Positions 36,958-44,187 of a DNA stretch of 64,000 bases are shown here, in pieces (within the stretch, counting starts at the first letter, position 1; every line of letters starts with the position of its first letter). This DNA comes from Leguminivora glycinivorella (lineage: Eukaryota; Arthropoda; Insecta; Lepidoptera; Tortricidae): NCBI RefSeq assembly GCF_023078275.1, contig NC_062992.1, positions 12,909,706-12,973,705 of the forward strand, in the 5' to 3' direction. The notes below the pieces were generated by a model that had not been told where the DNA came from, searched no databases, and was given only the letters and a program-made list of their open reading frames with translations. Position numbers and translations under genes: made by a program.

Positions 36958-39705
36958 ATATAATATAAAGCTACAACCCGACTGACATTTTTCAAAAAAT
37001 GGGCAGAAGGAGTTTTCGCAGGTGGCAGTGTTTGGTGTGGTCGTATAGAGTTTGGTCCTGCGACCCCGGATAGAAAAGACCGTCGGTCTACCGGTTCCGG
37101 GTAAAAAAATGTTGGACGGCCTGGCCAAACGGCTGGACTTAGCCGGGGAGTGTTCGACCAAATGTCATAGAGGACCCTGGGCAGTTTTTGACGCCGCCAT
37201 TTTTTTTTCAAAATGGCCGACTTTTTTTTTTGACGATTTTTCAAGTTTGTCGTAGAGAGCTCAAATTTTGGTCATAGAATCTCCAAGCAGCCTTGATTCG
37301 AAAGAAATAAAAAAAAATTGAAAAATGCTATAAATGTGGGAAAACTGGCCACTTTTATTTTGTATGGCAACTTTTAAACCGTAAGAGATAGCCGAGGAGT
37401 GCTCGACCAAATGTCATACAGGTCTCGGAGTAGAAAAAAGTTGCATTAAAAAAAATTCAAAATGGCCGACTTTTTTTTTTTGAAAAATTTCAAAATGGGC
37501 CTAGCGCGCTGAGATTTGGCACACGGGTGGAAGGTCGCCCCAAGATTTATATTCAAAAAGAAAATTTTGAAAAATTCAAAATGGCGGCCTTTGAGGGCCA
37601 ATTGAAATTTGAATGGAGGTTTTTCTTTTAATTACCATAGCTCCGTAACGGTACAAAGAAGTGAAAAGTGCTCAAACAAATGTTATACAGTCACCCGAGG
37701 CCCATCGAATGGCATTCAAAAAAAATCAAAATGGCCGACTTTTTTTTTTGAAAAATTTCAAAATGGTCCGAGCGCGCTGAAATTTTGCACACGGGTTGAC
37801 AGCCACCCTTATATTAGTATACAAAAAGAAAATTTTGAAAAATTCAAAATGGCGCCCTTTGAAGGCCAATTGAAATTTGTATGGAGGTCTTTTTTTTAAA
37901 TCCCCATAGCTCCGTAACGGTAGGGAAAAGGTTAAAAGTGCTTGAACTAATGTTGTACAGTTATCTGAGGTCCACCGAATGGCATTTACGAAATTTCAAA
38001 ATGGCCGACTTTGAAATTTTTTTTTTTTATTTTCGGTCCGAGCGCGTTCAAATTTGGCACGTGGTAAGAACGGGGGCCAAAAATAGAAATGAGAAAAAAA
38101 AAATTTGGAAAAGTCAAAAACGGTGGCGAGAGGGGACAAAGTCAAATTTCCCTACCAGTTTGTATGGAGGTTTTTTTTTTAAATCCCCATAGCTCCGTAA
38201 CGGTAGAAAAAAGGTTAAATGTGCTTGAACTAATGTTGTACAGTTATCTGAGGTCCATCGAATGGCATTTACAAAATTTCAAAATGGCCGACTTTAAAAT
38301 TTTTTTTTTTATATTTTCGGTCCGAACGCGTTCAAATTTGGGATTTGGTAAGAACGGGGGCCAAAAATAGAAATAAGAAAAAAAAATTTTTGGAAAAGTC
38401 AAAAACGGCGGCGAGAGGGGACAAAGTCAAATTTCCCTACCAGCCTGAGGGAGCGTTCTACAGCCCGACGGTCATTGCTCCGGTCCAAGTTCCGAGCTGC
38501 GTACAGACAGTGCTCCCAAGCAAGAAAATATAAGTAAAGGTGTCTAAAAAGCGACGCGGCGGGCCGGAGGCCGCAGGCCGGAGGCCCAACTTCCCTACAA
38601 ATCTTACAATCCCCACAGTAACTACGCGGAGGGCCGAAGGCCCGGAGCGTGTCTGACAGGCTCCCAAGTACGCGAAGGCCGCAGGCCGAGCTGCGGGCAG
38701 AGTGCTCCCAAGCACGCGAAGGCCGCAGGCCGAGCTGCGTGCAGACTGTGCTCCCAAGAAAACAATAACAAAAAGTATCTAAATAAGCGAAGCGGCGGGC
38801 CAAAGGCCCGACGCGGAGCTTCGAAACCCAGCGAAGGCCGAAGGCCGAGCTCCGCGTAGGGCCGAAGGCCCGGAGCGTCCCTGACCGGCTCGCCGGCGGA
38901 CCGGGAAGTTGGAGTTTAAACACGACCCAATAGTAAAAATGGCCCGTCGTGAGCTTCTCAAGACACTTTTACTATTGGGTCGTGTTTAAGCTCCAACTTA
39001 CCTACAATTCTCACAGTAACTACGCGGAGGGCCGAAGGCCGGAGCGTGCCTGAGAGGCTTCCAAGCACGCGAAGGCCGCAGGCCGAGCTGCGGGCAGAGT
39101 GCTCCCAAGCACGCGAAGGCCGCAGGCCGAGCTGCGTACAGACTGTGCTCCCAAGCAGAACGATAATCAAAGTGTCTAAAAAGCGACGCGGCGGGCCGAA
39201 GGCCCGACGCGGAGCTTCGAAACGAAACCCAGCGAAGGCCGAAGGCCGAGCTCCGCGTAGGGCCGAAGGCCCGGAGCGTCCCTGATCGGCTCTCTGGCGG
39301 ACCGGGAAGTTGGAGCTTAAACACGACCCATTAGTAAAAGTGTCTTAGAGAAGCGAAACGACGGGCTGGAGGCCGCAGGCCGCAGGCCCGTCGTGAGCTT
39401 CTCAAGACACTTTAACTATTGGATCGTGTTTAAGCTCCAACTTCCCTACAACCCCTACAGTAACTACGCGGAGGGCCGAAGGCCCGGAGCGTGTCTGACA
39501 GGCTCCCAAGCACGCGAAGGCCGCAGGCCGAGCTGCGGGCAGAGAGTGCTTCCAAGCACACAAAGGCTAAAGCAAAAAAGCAAACAAGTAAAGCAAAAAA
39601 ACAAACAAGCTAAGCAAAGAAACAAAAAAGCAAAGCAAAAAAAAAACAAAAAAGCAACAAGAAAGACCGCGGGGCCCTCGGGCCCCGCGCACCTTTAAAA
39701 AACTA

Positions 39706-39777
<72 letters not shown>

Positions 39778-42700
39778 TAGCTTTTACCCGCGGCTTCGCC
39801 CGCGTAATAAAAGTATTCATTAAGATTTTCATTTGGATCCGTAGGGACCGTAGGTTTCTCTGTAGGTTTATTTATCTGCGATTATTTCGATTGCACATAA
39901 TACTTTTGCTTGCAATGATTGTAGAAATATTACACATCGACCATTCTATATACGCTGGGGAAACCTTTATAAACATCCCACATAGCCCGTATTTCGACAC
40001 TATAATCGGTGGGTAAAAAGTACTTTTTTCTATTATCCCTTACAATTTTTTACATTTTGCTTATACTTATCGCAAACGTAATCTTCAAGCAAGCAAACAA
40101 CGATCGTCTTAGAGCACATTGATTGTAAGAGACCGCCGACCGATTATCCGTATCCCTCTAACGATACCCATATTATCCGTATCCGTATCGCTATCGCTAA
40201 CGCTATTGCTATCGCTATCGCTATCGCTATCGCTATCGCAATCGCTATCGCTATCGCTATCGCAATCGCTATCGCTATCCCTATCGCTATCCCTATCGCT
40301 ATCCCTATCGCTATCCCTATCGCTATCCCTATCCCTATCCCTATCCCTTATCAAGATGTTTAATGATATAACACTTTAAGTTCTCGCGCTTTGTACACAT
40401 ATTTAAAGTCACATACAGGTCGAACGCGATTAATTAACATTATTTTTACCTTTTTTCCCAACGTTTCGGCCAGGTTGCACTGGCCGTGGTCGCGGAAGAC
40501 TGACGTCCCAGCAAAATGTCACCGGAGATGTAAACAACACAAAACTACCCGATATTAATTTATATAAATGTTCGGGGTAGACAAATAAATATAATCTACC
40601 CGCTTTTAGTTAATGTTTATTTCCCACCATGTTTATTTTAAAGGTAAAAATAATGTTAATTAATCGCGTTCGACCTGTATGTGACTTTAAATATATGTTT
40701 AATGATTTCTTATCAAGTGCTAAAATATAAAGTTTCATGGTTTTATCATTTAAAATTAAGAAATCCCATACAAACTTTCAACCTCTTTTTCAACCCCTTC
40801 ATCCCTTTTTTTCGAAATAAAAAGTAGCCTATGTTCTGTCTCAGGGTCTAAAGATTGTCTGTTCCAAATTTCATCAAAATCGGTTGCGTGGTTTAAGCGG
40901 GAAAGCGTAACAGACAGACAGACAGACAGAGTTACTTTCGCATTTATAATATTAGTATATGGAGTATGGATGGATATAAATACTACTATTATGGCTCATT
41001 AACACTGGCCACACGTGCGAGAGGGACACCAGCCCAAACAATGCCCTCTCATGTGGACCGTTTTCGATAGTTCAGAATAGCGAAAACGGTCACCTTTTTG
41101 TCTCAGTAATAAGGTTCAATTTAGTATGGCAAAAAATGTGATTCCGCTGTCCCCTGTCTTTGGAACTCACTGACAATGACATTTGGGCCGCTAAACATGG
41201 TACAATAGGGACTGAGCTCACACTTTTTTGCCATACTAAATTGAACTTTATCACCGGCGCAGAAAGGCGTTCTTGTCAGACTAGTAAAAGTTTTTGGCTT
41301 AACAACTCAATCTAGCTTAATATATATAAATCTATGGCATAGAACAACATGTCGGGTCCCTATATATAGGTCTAAGGTTTTATTTGAAAATTGAAATGGT
41401 CATACAATGCCAAAAATTGTAAGTATTTGCAATATTACTTTCTATTATAGTAAAACATATATTTTTTAAGGATTATAATATATATACGTATGTTTTTTCA
41501 TAGCCAAATCTCTGCTTTGGCAAACATTGCCATCATTGCGGTAAATGGATGGAGCGAAGAGCTTTGAGGAAAGATTGTAAGTATTCACTTCTGATAATTG
41601 TGTTAAAGGCTTTTTATCTATCTACTCACACCAGTATTCCCAAAAGTTATTGGCAAATCACTAGAAAGAGTGCAGAGGAAGTTATGTAGGCACATTTACA
41701 AACGACTGTACGGGTATTACCCATATATGTATCCATCTCTATTCGTAACAGGCCCCGTAGCCGAATGACATTTCTCCGACGCCAAACGAAAGCGATACGC
41801 CGCTGGCTCTGTCGCGCCAATACGCAAGCGCGATAGAGATAGATATCTACTAGCGCTTCGTTTCGTGAGCGTTTCGTGAGCGATTGTGCCATTCGGCTAG
41901 CCACCCAGGAATGGTTGGTCTTCAAACTCTAGAAACCAGACGGAAACTGCTGCATATTATGCATTACCGCCAACTGTTTCACCATAGAGTATATAGATGA
42001 CGCATCCGTGCTTGAGAGAATGGGGCTGCAAGTACCAAGAGCGAATGTGGTGGTTGGCATGCCGGGCGCGGTGCCGGCGCGGCGGCGGCGGCGCCTGTTC
42101 GCGGCGGCCGGCGCACCGCTCGAGCCCGAGCTGCTCTTAACCGCATCATGTTGGAGACAGACGATATTGACATATTTGCTGATAGTGTTGGTGTGTTTTA
42201 CAGAAAACTCTTAAGGTTCATAGACTCTACACTCCTTAGGTGATTAATGTAATAACCATAGTTTAACTTTTAAGTGTGTTTGCTTTTATTTATGTCAATT
42301 TAACATGTACATAATTATATTACCACATAAGTGCTTTGGTGAAATGTTAACTTTTGTGTATTTTTAATAAATAAATAAAAAATCGTGAAAAAAGTCCCAG
42401 AACGGGCCCCTTTTGCTATACTCTGACCGCCCCTGTCTATACTACTGTAATGTTTGACGTTATCACGTTAAACTGCCGTCCGTAAACCGACTTTACAGAC
42501 AACCAATTTTTTATATTAAAGGAAAAAATGGAAAAATTTACGCTTCCGGCGGGACTTGAACCCGCACCATTTTTGCAATCCGTGCAATGCTCTTACCAAT
42601 TGAGCTACGGAAGCCACGCCGGACTTCGCAAATCTTTCCATGCCTATCCTTTTGTACACACGTCTTGGGGTGACGTCTAGCGCCATCTACCGACAGACTA

Positions 42701-44187
42701 TTACATCTTGTAACGGCACTGGATCGTTAGCAGACGTTTCTGCTTAATAAAAATTAATTTAGTTATAAATCAGATTGAGAAATCTCACTGCTTGTCGTTT
42801 TGACATGGTTGTAGAGTGGCCTAGGGTTCCAATCGCTTGACTGTACAGTTATGACAATTACATTATTAACTTTGGATGTTACATAAGGCACGGAGGCAGT
42901 GAGATGGCTTATTTGTGATTTAAATGCAAATTGCAGTCACAAAGAATCAGTTTTGTGCCTAGTTTCATTCTTAAAATATGTCAATGGATAATACTTACTT
43001 GGCACTTCGAACACAGAGTTGTCATAAGCACTGTCAGCCTGTTCAGACTTGACTGCAGTGTCTGCTGAAAATTTTATGTAATATTATTAGTATCAAAGTA
43101 TCAAAAATATGTTCACTTACAATTGTTTCTTTTGTAACTGGGGGTTGAAATTGTCGTGAATGGCTTTGACTTTTGGCGTTGCCTCAGCTTCAAGGAATCA
43201 GGGGTTTAATTACATATGTATACAGATGTAGTGCGTATTTTTCCGGAAACATTCGTATTCACACATTCGTACATTTCCGTAACAACATGAAGGAAATCCT
43301 TTCCACATTACATCTAGTTTGTGCACATACCTAGTAATTAAACGCATTTCCACAATTCAAATGTTTGTTTAAGTGACTGAATTTCTTCTTTTACGAATAT
43401 TTGTGAGTGTGCACGGGAAAATGTCCCACTCTGTCGATGCCTGTTAGTTTATTCATATAAAGATACAAGTAAATCTCGCCTTAATGGTAACCGACAAAGT
43501 GAGACGTTTTACAAAACACAGTGACATTTATTTCAATAATCAAGGTCTGTGTTCCAATCCGGTAAAGACTATTAAAACAAGTGTCTAAGGTAACCTATAT
43601 TAAGCAATGCGGCCCGCAGCTCTGCCTGGCTGCGCTGCACTTGCAGCTTGAAGTCGCTCGCATCTCGCAGGCGGCCCACGCACGCCCAGCAAATGCCGCA
43701 GGAGCCCGAACCTCCCAACACAAGCTGCAAGTCAAATAGTTAACAATTATGTCATGGTGGCAGTGACGGGTTAAGAATTTCACCACCCCCTCTCTTCCCT
43801 TGGGTGTCGTAGAAGTCGACTGTGGGATATGGGTTAAACTGTGACGTAGGCGAGAGGCTGGCAACCTGTCACTGCAATGTCACAATGTGGATTACTTTCA
43901 ACCCCTTTTGCCAAGGGTGGCACTGAAACTTAGTAGTTCACGTGCTCTGCCTACCCCTCTAGGGGACACAGGCGTGATTATATCTATGTATGTATGCAAA
44001 TTGTGGTTGTTGAAAATTGTTTCCAAACTTATTGTTGTTATTTCTCCACTAGCAAAGTTCTACTTACATCTATTTTGAAGCATTCTTTGAACATGTCATA
44101 AAATATCTCTGTTTTTCCGCGATGTGTGTACGGCGTCGTCAGGTCCTTGTCCGGGGGACGCCGCAGGCAGCAGCAACACGGATCCAT
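16955..44187 (-). CDS. ZAD gene 1: ZAD/C2H2 zinc-finger gene, six exons
   Basis: Exons on the minus strand are 44187-44068, 43724-43595, 43064-42999, 19659-19603, 18604-18545 and 17697-16955, all with GT/AG junctions and compatible phases (phase 0 after exon 1, phase 1 after the others). Intron 3 is 23.3 kb and holds most of the repeats in this window. The product has a ZAD (exons 1-2), an acidic linker (exons 3-5) and a C2H2 region (exon 6). ZAD proteins are insect nuclear factors that dimerise through the ZAD. Exon order matches ZAD gene 2 on the other strand. The gene could be functional or ageing: its finger region is short and degenerate. A transcript is needed to confirm the joins across the long intron. 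Confidence 0.75.
17798..18049. mobile_element. MITE in intron 5 of ZAD gene 1
   Basis: Ends in inverted repeats AGGCTAGTTTCCTA and TAGGAAACTAGCCT, total about 250 bp, no coding capacity. Confidence 0.65.
18041..18425 (+). repeat. RTE-like 3'-end repeat with CTATCC microsatellite
   Basis: CTATCG/CTATCC microsatellite (about 18055-18140) followed by a segment ending in GGTTTAAGCGGGAAAGCGTA, GACAGACAGACAGA and ATAATATTAGTATGGAT. The same order occurs at 40143-40966. The end resembles 3' ends of RTE-type LINEs and their SINEs in Lepidoptera. Confidence 0.65.
18545..18604 (-). CDS. ZAD gene 1, exon 5 (acidic linker)
   Basis: 60 nt, the same length as exon 5 of ZAD gene 2. Flanked by TTTCAG and GTTAGT. 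Encodes an Asp/Glu-rich stretch (E-T-D-D-V-M-S-E-D-D-Y). Confidence 0.7.
18629..18845 (+). repeat. CCCCCGGCGC dispersed repeat copy
   Basis: Plus-orientation copy from AACCCCCGGCGCAAAAACG to CGGTCGGGGGTT with TGTCTGTCTGTG runs, in intron 4 of ZAD gene 1. Confidence 0.65.
18967..19490 (+). repeat. Dispersed repeat copy split by a 323-bp MITE
   Basis: Starts ACCCCCCACGAAAAAACGAC, is interrupted at GACGTGCC (19005) and resumes after 19343 with TGTCTGTC and the ATCGTAGCTCCCGAGCGG core. Confidence 0.7.
19013..19335. mobile_element. 323-bp MITE, copy 1, with 8-bp target duplication
   Basis: Ends CACAGA and TCTGTG, flanked by perfect GACGTGCC at 19005-19012 and 19336-19343. A second copy of the same length is at 56831-57153. 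8-bp duplications fit hAT- or P-type elements. A very short internal frame begins M-P-R-Y-V-I-F-N-C, which faintly recalls a THAP start, but that is weak. Confidence 0.85.
19603..19659 (-). CDS. ZAD gene 1, exon 4 (acidic linker)
   Basis: 57 nt between TTCTTCAG and GTAAGTG. Encodes a Glu/Lys-rich segment. Corresponds in position and phase to the 69-nt exon 4 of gene 2. Confidence 0.65.
19740..20097 (-). mobile_element. LINE 3'-end fragment
   Basis: Minus-strand translation, with frame damage, gives a typical end of a CR1/L2-like reverse transcriptase protein: R-R-E-R-G-D-L-I-E-T-F-K-I-L followed by N-T-R-L-R-G-H. An ATTATTATT tail is at 19718-19735. 5'-truncated. Confidence 0.65.
20098..20260 (+). 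repeat. CCCCCGACGC dispersed repeat copy, truncated
   Basis: Starts AACCCCCGACGCAAGAACAA and runs through the TGTCTCTGTCTGTG and ATGAACCGATTTAGATT parts. Confidence 0.6.
20631..20703 (-). tRNA. tRNA-like sequence, copy 1 (probably non-decoding)
   Basis: 73 nt. Acceptor stem (GCTTCCG/CGGAAGC), D stem (GCTC/GAGC) and T stem (GCGGG/CCCGC) pair perfectly, and pol III A and B boxes are good (TAGCTCAATTGG, GGTTCAAGTCC). The anticodon stem does not pair, and position 33 is G. It is therefore a tRNA-derived element head or pseudogene. Confidence 0.7.
20943..21015 (-). tRNA. tRNA-like sequence, copy 2
   Basis: Looks identical to the copy at 20631-20703, one 312-bp period on. The same defect is present in the anticodon arm. 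Confidence 0.7.
21246..23977 (+). mobile_element. Dispersed repeat (CCGGCCAAGAGCG family) split by a foldback element
   Basis: About 547 bp excluding the foldback element. It starts CCGGCCAAGAGCGTGTCGGG and ends in CTACGGAACCCTAAAAA, with GTAGGGTTCCGTAG near the start as its inverted partner. It contains a G run (21419-21428) and a GGAC microsatellite (21711-21738). It lies inside the 312-bp tRNA-like array at an A run, consistent with a short A-rich target duplication. Confidence 0.75.
21759..23934. mobile_element. Foldback element with about 0.99-kb inverted arms
   Basis: Arms 21759-22753 and 22943-23934 are near-perfect reverse complements; the loop is 189 bp. Perfect 9-bp target duplication GGCGAAACT at 21750-21758 and 23935-23943. 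Ends are (GT)n plus GGATTGAGTGAGCACC. Each arm carries spaced variants of GTGCTCACTCAGTCCACAC. The loop has a short hairpin (GAGCGAGAAA/TTTCTCGCTC) and a piece of the GTAGCCGAATGGCA MITE family. No coding frame, so it is non-autonomous. Confidence 0.9.
23992..24064 (-). tRNA. tRNA-like sequence, copy 3
   Basis: Same 73-nt sequence as copies 1 and 2. It belongs to the third array unit, beyond the nested insertions. Confidence 0.7.
24318..25352 (+). repeat. 1-kb direct duplication, copy A
   Basis: Near-identical to 30005-30996. It begins about ATTTAGCATTT and ends AATGGCAAATCCAACAC. The last part of copy B is displaced to 36353-36390 by the Mag-like insertion. Differences I saw are short indels only (for example ATTATT length). 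No coding frame. A TATA-like TTTTATAACCAG lies at 25208. Confidence 0.85.
25425..26062. repeat. 91-bp minisatellite, seven units
   Basis: The landmark GTAGCTGTGGGCCCTGGCAT recurs at 25517, 25608, 25699, 25790 and 25881, exactly 91 bp apart; the first and last units are degenerate. Each unit contains a TGACGTC box and CGAGCAATCATCAG. Minus-strand frames stay open because the unit lacks stops, not because it codes. Confidence 0.92.
26063..29267. other. AT-rich intron sequence without recognised gene
   Basis: Intron 3 of ZAD gene 1. Many homopolymer A/T runs. A diverged direct repeat (AATAAGCACAGCATTT at 28494 and 28694) flanks the perfect palindrome at 28563-28637. Nothing else is identified. 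Confidence 0.5.
28563..28637. repeat. Perfect 37-bp palindrome
   Basis: Arms 28563-28599 and 28601-28637 are exact reverse complements around a single C (core CCTTACCTAC-C-GTAGGTAAGG). The outer part is AATTATTTAATAAATATGG. Confidence 0.9.
29268..30004 (+). other. Unidentified sequence with weak coding frames
   Basis: A 145-codon frame (29268-29705) opens at TTG, not ATG, and is rich in Ser/Ile/Gln with no motif I know. A second frame (29663-29908) contains P-F-R-F-S-E-G-P-E-I-G. They could be remnants of one protein in two frames, perhaps of a transposon, but I cannot name it. Confidence 0.25.
30005..30996 (+). repeat. 1-kb direct duplication, copy B
   Basis: Matches copy A (24318-25352) until TGTTAC at 30996, where the Mag-like Gypsy remnant begins. 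The homology resumes at 36353 with GTTACAATTATTAAAC and ends near 36385. Confidence 0.85.
31009..31692 (+). pseudogene. pol: Pol remnant: RT thumb and RNase H
   Basis: Opens at GTG within RT (S-F-L-G-L-L-N-Y-Y-G-R-F). RNase H shows V-D-S-S-A-Y-G, K-E-A-L-A-I, R-T-D-H-Q-P and P-A-D-A-L-S-R-L, so its catalytic residues are intact. It ends where the LINE tail begins at 31701; the residues after that in the same frame are LINE tail. Confidence 0.85.
31701..35393 (-). mobile_element. LINE (CR1/L2-like) inside the Mag-like element
   Basis: Flanked by the 8-bp duplication GAGATATT at 31693-31700 and 35394-35401. 5' UTR 35162-35393, one long coding region, short 3' UTR and an ATAATA-type tail at 31701-31722. 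It appears full length. Confidence 0.85.
31779..35161 (-). CDS. LINE protein: PHD-like, coiled coil, endonuclease and RT in one frame
   Basis: Frame 35161-32549 (870 residues) continues after a one-base break in 32486-31779. Residues 4-62 hold four Cys pairs in a PHD-like arrangement. About 65-110 is a coiled coil and 110-185 an ORF1-type segment. From about 190 an AP endonuclease follows (I-I-T-E-T-H-L, V-Y-R-P, G-D-F-N-L-P, K-S-D-H) and then RT ending at F-A-D-D-T. The second piece starts inside RT and ends with the usual C-terminal region. The break sits at the GGGG 32552-32555 (C run on the coding strand). ORF1- and ORF2-type domains share one frame, which is unusual. Confidence 0.85.
35402..36189 (+). 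pseudogene. pol: Integrase C-terminal remnant of the Mag-like element
   Basis: Begins inside the integrase core just after the second Asp region (S-A-P-Y-R-P-Q-G-N-G-L-A-E-N), so the glutamate is present and the two aspartates are missing. Then comes a GPY/F-like module (F-Q-I-G-D-V-V-L-A-R-D-Y) and a long Pro/Ala/Glu-rich tail to TAG at 36187-36189. The tail is much more GC-rich than the surroundings. Confidence 0.8.
36242..36255 (+). other. Polypurine tract
   Basis: AAGAGGGGAGAAAG directly before the 3' LTR start TGTGACG. It is the primer for plus-strand synthesis in LTR elements. Confidence 0.75.
36256..36352 (+). repeat. 97-bp 3' LTR of the Mag-like element
   Basis: Starts TGTGACG and ends CGTCTCA, a near-perfect inverted pair, followed by the GTTAC target duplication. 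Contains AATAAA at 36308. Confidence 0.75.
36386..36875. other. Intron sequence with half of a long-range inverted repeat
   Basis: 36664-36705 (TTGTTTGGGCTGGTGTCCCT core) is the reverse complement of 41016-41060. A small frame here is not supported. Confidence 0.5.
36876..36961. repeat. (TA)n microsatellite, left flank of satellite block
   Basis: About 40 TA units ending TCTATATAATATA. A second (TA)n lies at 39706-39777 and the two bracket an unusual repeat block. Confidence 0.9.
36962..38440. repeat. About 270-bp tandem repeats with AAAATGGCCGAC
   Basis: AAAATGGCCGAC recurs at about 37211, 37459, 37729, 38000 and 38281 (spacing 248-281 bp). Each unit has CCATAGCTCCGTAACGG, GAGCGCG(C/T)T followed by a TTTGGCAC-type block, and AATTCAAAATGGC-type blocks separated by long T or A runs. 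The first part (36962-37200) is different, with GGACGGCCTGGCCAAACGG. Frames seen here are low-complexity by-products. Confidence 0.85.
38441..39700. repeat. GC-rich hairpin mosaic of GGCCGAAGGCC motifs
   Basis: About sixteen small palindromes of the form GGCC-NNN-GGCC (mostly GGCCGAAGGCC or GGCCGCAGGCC) in a unit of about 410-440 bp repeated about two and a half times. Two larger inverted repeats (38908/38997 and 39307/39445 regions) share GACCCA(A/T)TAGTAAAA and its complement. The end has a perfect GCGGGGCCC-TC-GGGCCCCGC hairpin at 39668-39687. Long overlapping frames reflect lack of AT-rich stops. Confidence 0.85.
39706..39777. repeat. (TA)n microsatellite, right flank of satellite block
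   Basis: Bounded by ACTAGTATATA on the left and TATATACTAG on the right, so the array itself is palindromic. Confidence 0.9.
39774..40966 (+). mobile_element. RTE-like SINE with internal microsatellite and nested MITE
   Basis: Starts ACTAGCTTTTACCCGCGGCT and ends in GACAGACAGACAGA and TTATAATATTAGTAT, the ends typical of RTE-related SINEs in Lepidoptera. It contains a CTATCG/CTATCC microsatellite (40143-40350) and a MITE (40399-40696). Confidence 0.7.
40399..40696. mobile_element. MITE with about 56-bp inverted repeats
   Basis: Arms start ATATTTAAAGTCACATACAG and extend through CGAACGCGATTAATTAACAT to TTTTTACC. The host sequence ATGTTTAATGAT is present on both sides (about 40354 and 40696), compared with one copy in the related repeat at 18150. 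Confidence 0.8.
41111..41260. mobile_element. Small inverted-repeat element
   Basis: CAATTTAGTATGGCAAAAAA near 41111 pairs with TTTTTTGCCATACTAAATTG near 41237. No coding capacity. Confidence 0.6.
41640..42235 (+). pseudogene. Jockey-like LINE C-terminal remnant with nested MITE
   Basis: Plus-strand fragments read as the end of a Jockey-type reverse transcriptase protein: V-Q-R-K-L-C-R-H, then after an insertion E-T-R-R-K-L-L-H and L-E-R-M-G-L-Q-V-P, then S-V-G-V-F-Y-R-K-L-L in another frame. The insertion (about 41753-41908) has GTAGCCGAATGACA and TGCCATTCGGCTA ends and belongs to the family seen in the foldback loop. Confidence 0.7.
42508..42775 (-). repeat. 312-bp-type tRNA-like unit, rearranged copy
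   Basis: Matches the array units from TTTTTATATTAAAGG to CGGCACTGGA, then continues with GTTAGCAGACGTTTCTGC, which is the inverse orientation of the unit's other end. So part of the unit is inverted or the element is a foldback copy. Confidence 0.7.
42542..42614 (-). tRNA. tRNA-like sequence, copy 4
   Basis: Same 73-nt sequence as the three array copies, 18 kb away. Non-pairing anticodon arm. Confidence 0.7.
42999..43064 (-). CDS. ZAD gene 1, exon 3 (linker)
   Basis: 66 nt between TTTTCAG and GTAAGT. The first 11 codons match exon 3 of gene 2 closely (D-T-A-V-K-S-E-Q-A-D versus E-T-A-V-K-T-K-Q-A-D). The next exon is 23.3 kb away. Confidence 0.75.
43595..43724 (-). CDS. ZAD gene 1, exon 2 (second half of ZAD)
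   Basis: 130 nt, the same length as in gene 2. Encodes the second Cys pair (C-G-I-C-W-A-C) and the helix R-L-R-D-A-S-D-F-K-L-Q-V. The donor is GTTACC (GTTAGG in gene 2). Confidence 0.88.
43752..44005 (+). repeat. Dispersed repeat related to the Gypsy 3' region
   Basis: Contains GACGGGTTAAGAATTTCACC, GTCGTAGAAGTCGACTGTGG, GCGAGAGGCTGGCAACCTGT and a closing ATGTATGTATG. Collinear with 5713-6000 of the Gypsy element and, in opposite orientation, with 55820-56160. Confidence 0.75.
44068..44187 (-). CDS. ZAD gene 1, exon 1 (first half of ZAD)
   Basis: 120 nt, 40 codons, start ATG at 44187. The first ZAD Cys pair is C4 and C7, but C5 and C6 are also Cys, giving four in a row where gene 2 has C-R-S-C. 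About 33 of the 40 codons agree with gene 2. Confidence 0.9.

Noticed and set aside
38399..39324. Long minus-strand frames in the GC-rich hairpin block
   Set aside because: Open because of base composition; the peptides are shuffled repeats of the hairpin words.
40109..40379. Ser/Leu- or Asp/Ser-repeat protein frames
   Set aside because: Translation of the CTATCG/CTATCC microsatellite.
20631..42614. Four functional tRNA genes
   Set aside because: The anticodon stem does not pair and position 33 is not T in any of the four copies.
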